NCBI GenBank assembly: GCA_002418985.1
Contig: DIFE01000011.1
Location: 5,932 to 26,804 of the forward strand
From: Deltaproteobacteria bacterium UBA5756
GTDB taxonomy: Bacteria > Desulfobacterota > Syntrophorhabdia > Syntrophorhabdales > Syntrophorhabdaceae
Length of the DNA: 20,873 nucleotides
Direction: 5' to 3'
A program made the translations under genes and the position numbers. The notes under the pieces were generated by a model that saw only the letters and a program-made list of their open reading frames with translations, was not told where the DNA came from and ran no database searches. Shown here one piece after another: positions 15,827 to 20,873 of the stretch. The first letter of the stretch is position 1, and every line of letters begins with the position of its first letter.

Positions 15827-15935
15827 CTATGATGTAAAAGTCAACCTCTTCCCGGACAACCGAACCCTCTCCGGCCAGACATCATGCCACACTCTTTTTC
15901 ATCTCTTCCCTAACTCTCGTCCCTAACCCTTCATT

Positions 15936-15974
15936 GCCCTTAGCCCTTAGCCCTAAGCCATTAGCCGTTAGCCA
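15936..15974 (-). repeat. heptad array before wbpI, inverted to the previous one
   Basis: Five units (GCCCTTA twice, GCCCTAA, GCCATTA, GCCGTTA) plus GCCA. With 15771-15826 it forms an inverted pair around a core of about 110 bp, able to fold into a stem of about 20 bp. The core (15827-15935) holds no gene but is rich in CCCTAAC-like text. The wbpI start at 15996 has no visible Shine-Dalgarno. Confidence 0.85.
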
Positions 15975-15995
15975 TCCTCACTCCTTACTCTTCAT

Positions 15996-17186
15996 ATGAA
16001 TAAAATTGTAAACATAGTTGGAGCAAGGCCGCAGTTTATAAAGGCTGGTGTTGTCTGTAGGAGATTGCGTGAGAGTAGTGTAAGGAGTGTATTGGTTCAC
16101 ACGGGGCAGCACTATGACTTCAATATGTCTGATGTGTTCTTTCAGGAGCTTTCTTTGCCGAGGCCGGACTATTTTCTTGGGGTTGGATCTGAGAACCACG
16201 GTGCACAGACCGGGAAGATGCTGGTTGAGATAGAAAAGGTTCTTTTGCAGGAACGACCTGCCTGGGTTATTGTGTACGGGGACACAAATACGACTTTGGC
16301 CGGTGCCCTGGCTGCTGCCAAGCTGCATATACCGGTGGCCCATGTTGAAGCGGGGCTTAGAAGCTACAATAAGGGCATGCCCGAAGAGATTAACCGGGTG
16401 CTCACAGATCATGTGTCCTCACTCCTGCTTTGCCCGTCTGTAACTGCGGTGAACAACCTCAGAAAGGAAAATTTTACCAACATATTTAACGATGGTAAAC
16501 TTGCAGGTCTCAATACTGCGTCAAATATAACAAGTCCGTCCATTTACTCTTCACCCTCCACTGCGCCGCACTCATCCCCGCTGGTGATTAACGTAGGCGA
16601 TGTGATGTTTGACCTGATCTTAGAGTCACGCACTCTTATCAATGAAGCAGCAATACTTGATAAATATGGTCTGAACAGGAAGTCGTATATTCTTGCCACC
16701 ATCCACCGTCCGGAAAATACGGACATTGAAGAGAATATGCGGGGCATCATGTTTGCCCTTGATTATTTTGGCCAAAAAGGTATTAAGGTGTTCTTCCCCG
16801 CACATCCACGGACCAAAAAAGTACTGACCGGACTAAATCTCACCAATGGAAAACAGTCAAAAAATCTTATCATACACGATCCAGTTTCCTACAAGGACAT
16901 GATTGCCCTTGAGGCAAATGCCAGCTTGACGATCACCGATTCTGGAGGTGTTCAGAAAGAGAGCTACTTTTTGCATACACCATGTATCATACCAAGGAAT
17001 GAGGTTGAGTGGGTGGAACTGGTCGATTCAGGTTGGGCCACACTCACGGGAAAGAGCGACCTTGAGATAATAGACGTGGCTGAAAGAAAGCTCAACACGA
17101 CAGCAACCGGTCCGTGGACCCGTGTCTATGGTGATGGCCATGCGGGAGAACGTATTAGCAGTCTTTTCAAAACAATCGCAGGATAA
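15996..17186 (+). CDS. wbpI: UDP-N-acetylglucosamine 2-epimerase family protein (WbpI/WecB-like)
   Basis: A 396-residue non-hydrolysing UDP-sugar 2-epimerase with the two-domain GT-B fold. Motifs are IVGARPQFIKA at the start, HTGQHYD, YGDTNTT, HVEAGLRS (116-123), PEEINRVLTDH, ATIHRPENTD, and near the end TDSGGVQKES and VEWVELVDSGW. The VEWVEL form and the neighbours favour WbpI, which converts UDP-GlcNAc(3NAc)A to UDP-ManNAc(3NAc)A; WecB (UDP-ManNAc formation) is the alternative. An extra Ser/Pro-rich stretch (residues about 181-196, SPSIYSSPSTAPHSSP) lies before VINVGDVMFD, where relatives have a few residues. The leader is repeat-derived and lacks a Shine-Dalgarno. The stop is 9 nt from wbpD. 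Confidence 0.87.
   Translation: MNKIVNIVGARPQFIKAGVVCRRLRESSVRSVLVHTGQHYDFNMSDVFFQELSLPRPDYFLGVGSENHGAQTGKMLVEIEKVLLQERPAWVIVYGDTNTTLAGALAAAKLHIPVAHVEAGLRSYNKGMPEEINRVLTDHVSSLLLCPSVTAVNNLRKENFTNIFNDGKLAGLNTASNITSPSIYSSPSTAPHSSPLVINVGDVMFDLILESRTLINEAAILDKYGLNRKSYILATIHRPENTDIEENMRGIMFALDYFGQKGIKVFFPAHPRTKKVLTGLNLTNGKQSKNLIIHDPVSYKDMIALEANASLTITDSGGVQKESYFLHTPCIIPRNEVEWVELVDSGWATLTGKSDLEIIDVAERKLNTTATGPWTRVYGDGHAGERISSLFKTIAG
16538..16582 (+). repeat. Ser/Pro-coding insert in wbpI, a second repeat flavour
   Basis: The bases include TTACTCTTCACCCTCCACTG, and TTACTCTTCA also occurs in the wbpI leader at 15985-15994. It is not the heptad unit, but the codons are similarly poor in variety and fall in a loop that is normally short. 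Confidence 0.45.
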
Positions 17187-17195
17187 GGAATTGAA

Positions 17196-17846
17196 ATGGA
17201 ATATTTCGTTCACCGAAGCTCGTTCATTGATGAGAATGTGAATATTGGTGCGGGGACAAAGGTCTGGCACTTTTCTCATATTATGAGTGGTGCAAAGATT
17301 GGCTGGGATTGCATCATAGGTCAAAACGTATGTATCGAACGGGATGTCACCATCGGGAATCGCTGCAAAGTTCAAAACAACGTGTCCGTTTACAAAGGCG
17401 TGGTCCTTGAAGACGAGGTCTTCTGTGGGCCGTCATGCGTCTTTACCAATGTGTATAATCCCCGGGCTTTTATCGAACGCAAACACGAGTTCCGACCGAC
17501 ACTCGTCAAGCGCGGAGCCACAATAGGCGCCAACGCCACCATCGTCTGCGGGGCAACAATAGGCAGATATGCCCTAATTGCGGCCGGTGCGGTTGTCAAG
17601 TCCGATGTCCCTGATTACGCGATAGTCGCTGGCGTGCCAGCACAGCAGGTTGGTTGGACGTGCAAATGTGGGACAACGTTGAAGGCTAATGGCGAAGGGC
17701 TAAAGGCTAAAGGCGAAGGAACGATTAGGTCGGAGGCCAATGGCGAAGGGCTAGTGGCGAAGGGTGAGGTGACTACGGTATGCTCGTCTTGCCGGAATGT
17801 GTACGCTTTGAGAGATGGGCAGTTCATTATTGTTCGAGAAAAGTAG
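17196..17846 (+). CDS. wbpD: UDP-2-acetamido-3-amino-glucuronate N-acetyltransferase (WbpD-like)
   Basis: A 216-residue left-handed beta-helix (hexapeptide) acetyltransferase. Rows such as IGAGTKVWHFSHI, IGQNVCIERDVTIG, CKVQNNVSVYKGV, VFCGPSCVFTNVYNPR and GATIGANATIVCGATIG are characteristic of WbpD, which acetylates the 3-amino group using acetyl-CoA. AAGGA lies 6 nt before the ATG. The C-terminal tail carries CKC (Cys156, Cys158) and CSSC (Cys196, Cys199), a likely zinc-ribbon-like knuckle. The two halves are separated by a 29-residue heptad insert (about 163-191) of Gly, Glu, Lys, Ala and Asn. An S23-type gene starts 7 nt after the stop, so the two are probably co-translated. Confidence 0.9.
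   Translation: MEYFVHRSSFIDENVNIGAGTKVWHFSHIMSGAKIGWDCIIGQNVCIERDVTIGNRCKVQNNVSVYKGVVLEDEVFCGPSCVFTNVYNPRAFIERKHEFRPTLVKRGATIGANATIVCGATIGRYALIAAGAVVKSDVPDYAIVAGVPAQQVGWTCKCGTTLKANGEGLKAKGEGTIRSEANGEGLVAKGEVTTVCSSCRNVYALRDGQFIIVREK
17684..17769 (+). repeat. heptad array inside wbpD
   Basis: Five units (GGCTAAT, GGCGAAG, GGCTAAA twice, GGCGAAG), a 16-nt spacer, then GGCCAAT, GGCGAAG, GGCTAGT, GGCGAAG and GGTGAGG. The two GGCGAAG units of the first block fall at the stop phase, giving Gly-Glu where GGCTAAG would give Gly-stop; the second block also stays open. Confidence 0.9.
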
Positions 17847-17853
17847 GAGATTC

Positions 17854-18225
17854 ATGGGTAGAGACGGGTTCCAGGGCCTGAAGGTTTGGCAAAAAAGCAA
17901 GGATCTGGCTGTTCAAATTTATAAGATAACCGAACAGGGAATGTTTGGAAAAGATTACGGGCTGAGGGACCAGGTAAGACGTTCAAGCGTTTCCATCCCA
18001 AGCAATATTGCAGAAGGTGACGAGCGCGATACAGACAAGGAAGCCGTCCGCTATTTGTACATCGCCAAAGGCTCAGCCGCGGAACTCTTGACACAACTAA
18101 TAATTGCTCACGAGGTCAATTACATAGATGAGACAACATTCAGAGAGCTCGAGGAGAAGTGCCTGGAAATATCAGGCATGCTATCCAGACTAATATCAGC
18201 CCGCTCCAAAACCTTTAACCATTGA
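17854..18225 (+). CDS. four-helix-bundle (S23/IVS-type) protein, copy 2
   Basis: A 123-residue helical protein with GLKVWQKSKDLA, SSVSIPSNIAEGDERDT and VRYLYIAKGSAAELLTQLIIA, the same family as the protein at 12424 but clearly diverged from it. The ATG at 17854 has AGGAG 4 nt upstream and starts 7 nt after the wbpD stop; an earlier ATG (17815) would overlap wbpD and lacks this site. It interrupts the otherwise metabolic order wbpD-wbpE. Heptad arrays lie on both sides: inside wbpD upstream and between genes downstream. The cellular role is unknown; nucleic-acid binding is the usual suggestion for this family. Confidence 0.88.
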   Translation: MGRDGFQGLKVWQKSKDLAVQIYKITEQGMFGKDYGLRDQVRRSSVSIPSNIAEGDERDTDKEAVRYLYIAKGSAAELLTQLIIAHEVNYIDETTFRELEEKCLEISGMLSRLISARSKTFNH

Positions 18226-18231
18226 ATTAAT

Positions 18232-18259
18232 GGCTAAAGGCAAAGGGCGAAAGGTTGAG
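18232..18259 (+). repeat. heptad array after the second S23 gene
   Basis: Four units GGCTAAA, GGCAAAG, GGCGAAA and GGTTGAG beginning 6 bp after the S23 stop. It is inverted relative to 18344-18374 and so forms a second array-core-inverted-array structure. Confidence 0.8.
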
Positions 18260-18283
18260 GGAAAATCCTCTTAGTAGTTTGCC

Positions 18284-18374
18284 TTTAGTCAATGCAGTTC
18301 CTTTAGTCGTTCGTCTTGAGCCCAACTCAACCGCAGCATCTTTCCCTTTAGCCATTCGCCCTTAGCCTTTAGCC
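18284..18374 (-). repeat. heptad arrays before wbpE, inverted to the previous one
   Basis: Decayed units (GCCTTTA, GTCAATG, CCTTTAGTCGTTC) at about 18284-18316, then clear units at 18344-18374 (CCCTTTA, GCCATTC, GCCCTTA, GCCTTTA and a partial GCC). The array runs into the wbpE leader. AAGG at 18375-18378, immediately after it, is the wbpE ribosome-binding site, 7 nt before the ATG. Confidence 0.8.
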
Positions 18375-18385
18375 AAGGTTCTAAA

Positions 18386-19675
18386 ATGCACATTCCAATG
18401 CTAGATCTAAAAGCCGAATATCTTTACATGAAGGAAGACATCGATGCCGCCATAGCCCGCTGTCTAGAACACCAGCAATGGATTCTCGGCCCGGAGGTCA
18501 CCGAATTTGAGGAGGCGGTTGCCAGGTATATCGGTGTAGGTCATTGTGCGGGAACTTCCTCGGGTACCGATGCCCTTGTAGTAGCCTTGCGCGCCTTGGC
18601 TATCAAGACCAAAGGCCAGGAATACTTCGACCGCTCCGACCTCATCATTACCACCCCCTTCACTTTCACCGCCACAGGCGACGCCATCCTCCGCGCCGGA
18701 GCCACCCCCCTCTTCGTAGACATAGACCCAATAACCTACAACATCAATCCAGATCTCATCCGCTTCTGCCTGGAGTCCTTTCCCCATAGCCTTTCGCCTA
18801 TAGCCCCCCATAGCCTATCTTCAAATTCCCTTAGCCTTTCGCCCTTAGCCCTTAGCCTGCCTCATGTCGTTGGCATCTTGCCCGTTCATTTATATGGCCA
18901 ATCCTGCCAGATGGATGAGATCATGGCCGTCGCTCGGGAGCATGGCTTGTTTGTCATTGAGGATTGTGCACAGGCGTTTGGAGCGAAAACAAGACTGGCT
19001 AATGGCGAAGGGCAAATAGAAGACGGCGAAGGGCAAACGGCTAATGGCAAATGGCAAATGGTGGGGAGTGTAGGAGATGTTGGGTGTTTCAGCTTTTTTC
19101 CGAGTAAGAATCTTGGTGGATTTGGTGATGCTGGTGCCATCACGACGAATGATGACGAACTCGACGGTCTCATTCGTATGCTCATCAAACATGGCGGTAA
19201 AGACAAATATAACGTTGACCATATAGGGTACAACGCAAGGCTTGATACCCTCCAGGCGGCCATTCTTCTTGCCAAATTAAAATACATAGACGAATTCAAC
19301 GCCCGTCGCCGCCAAATCGCTCAACTCTACACCGACGGGCTTAAAGATATTGAGGGTATTGTCCTACCCTTAGCCCTTAGCCATTCGCCCTTAGCCATTA
19401 ACTCTCACGTTTTCCACCAATTCACTCTCCGAGTTCTCGGTGGCCAACGCGATTCCCTGCAAGTTCATCTGAAAAAAGCCGGCATTGATAGTATGGTTTA
19501 TTATCCTGTTTCGGTTCATAAAATGAGAGTTTTTAGTAATATGTGTTATGTGTGCGATGGGTTGACAGAATCAGAGGGGGCGACTAAATGTGCGCTGAGC
19601 TTGCCCATCGAACCGTTGTTAGATGAAGAGTCTATATCCTATACGATAAAAAAGACGGGAACTTTCTTTTCATAG
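18386..19675 (+). CDS. wbpE: UDP-3-keto-sugar aminotransferase, DegT/DnrJ/EryC1 family (WbpE-like)
   Basis: A PLP-dependent sugar aminotransferase that would add the 3-amino group (from glutamate) to the 3-keto product of WbpB. Motifs are MLDLKAEY, GVGHCAGTSSGTDALV, TTPFTFTATGDAILRAGATP.FVDID, LPVHLYGQ, VIEDCAQAFGA and the PLP lysine in FFPSKNLGGFGDAGAI (Lys241), then GYNARLDTLQAAIL and YYP.SVH near the end. At 429 residues it is about 70 longer than ordinary WbpE proteins (about 360). The excess is almost all heptad inserts at three places: residues about 133-159 (Ser/Leu/Pro-rich), 204-225 (Gly/Glu/Gln/Asn-rich) and 327-339 (PLALSHSPLA). All are in frame and fall between core motifs, at likely surface loops. 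Confidence 0.9.
   Translation: MHIPMLDLKAEYLYMKEDIDAAIARCLEHQQWILGPEVTEFEEAVARYIGVGHCAGTSSGTDALVVALRALAIKTKGQEYFDRSDLIITTPFTFTATGDAILRAGATPLFVDIDPITYNINPDLIRFCLESFPHSLSPIAPHSLSSNSLSLSPLALSLPHVVGILPVHLYGQSCQMDEIMAVAREHGLFVIEDCAQAFGAKTRLANGEGQIEDGEGQTANGKWQMVGSVGDVGCFSFFPSKNLGGFGDAGAITTNDDELDGLIRMLIKHGGKDKYNVDHIGYNARLDTLQAAILLAKLKYIDEFNARRRQIAQLYTDGLKDIEGIVLPLALSHSPLAINSHVFHQFTLRVLGGQRDSLQVHLKKAGIDSMVYYPVSVHKMRVFSNMCYVCDGLTESEGATKCALSLPIEPLLDEESISYTIKKTGTFFS
18782..18861 (-). repeat. heptad array inside wbpE, first
   Basis: About ten units of the GCCCTTA type with variants GCCTTTC, GCCTATA and GCCTATC, interrupted by a 10-bp unit and a 14-bp segment. It encodes a run of Ser, Leu, Pro, His and Ala. 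Both TTTC-type units place TCG where TAG would stop. Confidence 0.88.
18997..19059 (+). repeat. heptad array inside wbpE, second
   Basis: Exactly nine 7-bp units (63 bp, 21 codons): GGCTAAT, GGCGAAG, GGCAAAT, AGAAGAC, GGCGAAG, GGCAAAC, GGCTAAT and GGCAAAT twice. Stop-phase codons are GAA, GAA and AAA. It sits between GAKTR and VGSVGDVGCF, just before the PLP-lysine region. Orientation is opposite to the other two wbpE arrays. Confidence 0.9.
19366..19400 (-). repeat. heptad array inside wbpE, third
   Basis: Five exact 7-bp units: ACCCTTA, GCCCTTA, GCCATTC, GCCCTTA and GCCATTA (35 bp). The ATTC unit places TCG at the stop phase. It encodes PLALSHSPLAI between DIEGIVLP and the conserved SHVFHQF strand. 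Confidence 0.88.
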
Positions 19676-19684
19676 GATAAACCA

Positions 19685-19795
19685 TCGTCATCCTATTTGA
19701 TGTTCATTGCCACGCCGCATGATTTTCAATCATATCAATTTCGATTCTAACCCCTCATTGATGTCGGACATGTGATTAAGGAAAATGTTTTTCTG
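19685..19795 (+). pseudogene. 3'-end fragment of a second nucleotide-sugar dehydrogenase
   Basis: The stretch aligns by eye with the last 35 codons of wbpA (14690-14775). ATTGCCACGCCGCATGAT matches ATCGCCACACCGCATGAT, then ATTTCGATTC and GTGATTAAGGAAAA match further on. Translated pieces are MFIATPHD and, in another frame, [14 protein letters not shown] (wbpA has VIATPHDD and PVVDTRNVIKGKN). Frameshifts and a stop make it non-functional. It suggests that a related dehydrogenase gene once stood before wbpP. Confidence 0.7.
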
Positions 19796-19818
19796 AGCTG
19801 GAGGAACCAACTTATAAA

Positions 19819-20838
19819 ATGATCTACAATACTTTGAAATCGGTCCTGATGAAAGAACCACGGACCTGGCTCATTACAGGTGTTGCCGGTTTCGTTGGCT
19901 CTAACCTACTCGAAGAACTCCTCAAATTGAATCAGAAAGTGATTGGGCTGGATAATTTTATCACTGGGAATGTGAGCAATCTTAAGGAAGTAAAATCGCT
20001 CGTCACACCGCAGCAGTGGAGCAACTTTGTCTTCACAGAGGGAGACATACGGAACCATCAAACATGCACGCAAGCCTGCCATGGGGTTGATTACGTATTG
20101 CATCAGGCTGCCCTTGGTTCTGTTCCGCGTTCGATTGAGAATCCGATTGCCACAAATGAACATAATTTGATCGGTTATCTGAATATGATGGTAGCGGCAA
20201 AGGATACAAAGATAAAGCGCTTTGTCTACGCCACGTCAAGTTCTGTATATGGTGATCATCCCGAGTTGCCCAAGGTGGAAGGAAAGGTCGGCCATCCTTT
20301 GTCGCCGTATGCCGTGACGAAAAAGATGAATGAAGCGTACGCAGACGTTTTCGCAAGGGTGTATGGGCTTCAAAGTATAGGCCTCCGTTACTTCAATGTT
20401 TTTGGCCCCCGTCAGGATCCCAATGGTCCCTATGCGGCCGTCATCCCCAGGTGGTTCGCTGCTCTGAGCAAGGGCGACGAGGTTTACATCTATGGTGATG
20501 GAGAAACCAGCCGAGACTTCTGCTATGTTGAGAATGTCGTGCAGGCAAACCTCCTCGCGGCCTGCACAGACGAGTCAGAAGCCATCGATCAGGTCTACAA
20601 CATTGCTTATGGTGAACGCACCACGTTAAATGAGCTTTTTGAATTAATTCGTAGCAATGTGGCTGGCCTATCTCCGGACACAGCGCAGACAAAACCCATA
20701 TACCGGGATTTCCGTCCTGGTGACATTCGTCATTCCCTGGCTGATATCAATAAGGCGAAGATGCTACTCAGTTATGAACCGCAGTACTCAGTAAGGAGCG
20801 GTCTGGAAAAAGCCGGCCAATGGTATGTGGGGAGATAG
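19819..20838 (+). CDS. wbpP: UDP-N-acetylglucosamine C4-epimerase (WbpP-like)
   Basis: A 339-residue extended short-chain dehydrogenase (known WbpP is 341 residues) that interconverts UDP-GlcNAc and UDP-GalNAc with bound NAD. Motifs are [16 protein letters not shown] (glycine-rich NAD loop), [19 protein letters not shown], the serine cluster [10 protein letters not shown] (Ser140-142), YAVTK with catalytic Tyr164 and Lys168, [33 protein letters not shown] and [22 protein letters not shown] lies 13 nt before the ATG, which is rather far; an ATG ten codons later (19849) is possible but lacks a site. No heptad insert is present, in contrast to all upstream cluster genes. Bases 20839-20873 hold no recognisable gene. 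Confidence 0.93.
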   Translation: MIYNTLKSVLMKEPRTWLITGVAGFVGSNLLEELLKLNQKVIGLDNFITGNVSNLKEVKSLVTPQQWSNFVFTEGDIRNHQTCTQACHGVDYVLHQAALGSVPRSIENPIATNEHNLIGYLNMMVAAKDTKIKRFVYATSSSVYGDHPELPKVEGKVGHPLSPYAVTKKMNEAYADVFARVYGLQSIGLRYFNVFGPRQDPNGPYAAVIPRWFAALSKGDEVYIYGDGETSRDFCYVENVVQANLLAACTDESEAIDQVYNIAYGERTTLNELFELIRSNVAGLSPDTAQTKPIYRDFRPGDIRHSLADINKAKMLLSYEPQYSVRSGLEKAGQWYVGR

Positions 20839-20873
20839 TTTATGAACCGGCTAGTGTAGTGTCTCATAAACGA

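Noticed and set aside
12406..18225. S23-type genes as part of a diversity-generating retroelement or rRNA intervening sequence
   Set aside because: No reverse transcriptase, template/variable repeat pair or 23S rRNA sequence was seen in the window.
15771..19400. CRISPR array
   Set aside because: The units are 7 bp, contiguous and without spacers, and no cas genes are present.
20839..20873. Insertion-sequence end or a new gene at the right edge
   Set aside because: The ATG at about 20842 meets a stop after five codons, and the remaining bases are too few to show a terminal repeat.

Overview
The window comes from a diderm (Gram-negative) bacterium. The tamA/tamB outer-membrane assembly pair shows this directly. 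The PAS-LuxR regulator style and overall gene texture suggest a former deltaproteobacterium (Desulfobacterota/Syntrophorhabdus-like), but that placement is inference only. No rRNA, tRNA, CRISPR array or intact insertion sequence was recognised.

Layout. (1) Positions 102-6018, minus strand: a tamA-tamB operon joined by a 4-bp ATGA overlap, with hairpins downstream of tamB. (2) Positions 6019-6542: a divergent intergenic region with a 14-bp palindrome and a 10-bp inverted repeat. (3) Positions 6543-12318, plus strand: a tandem array of three nearly full-length PAS-PAS-LuxR regulators plus one deleted remnant. They are separated by repeated, non-coding 3' flanks about 450-600 bp long that carry conserved small palindromes and hairpins. 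(4) Positions 12424-13214: a four-helix-bundle (S23-type) protein and a tiny CPYC protein. A degenerate relative of the tiny protein lies inside the first flank. (5) Positions 13479-20838, plus strand: a nucleotide-sugar cluster in the order wbpA-wbpB-wbpI-wbpD-(S23 gene)-wbpE-(dehydrogenase 3' fragment)-wbpP. By homology WbpA, B, E, D and I make the complete route from UDP-GlcNAc to UDP-2,3-diacetamido-2,3-dideoxy-mannuronate, and WbpP interconverts UDP-GlcNAc and UDP-GalNAc. The products would feed a surface polysaccharide or O-antigen.

The most unusual signal is a family of heptanucleotide arrays (unit GGCTAAG and variants, in both orientations) confined to positions 13673-19400. They lie between genes as inverted pairs and also inside genes: wbpA, wbpB, wbpD and three places in wbpE, with a different Ser/Pro-rich insert in wbpI. 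A perfect array contains a stop codon once every seven codons in any frame. In each coding insert I checked, the unit at the stop phase is a variant (TAA to GAA, TCA, CAA or AAA; on the other strand TAG to TCG or TCA), so the reading frame survives. In wbpB an array also supplies the last codons and the stop. wbpB appears to begin at an ATA codon, or to have lost its ATG.

All family assignments come from reading the translated sequences and remembered family motifs. No database search was run.
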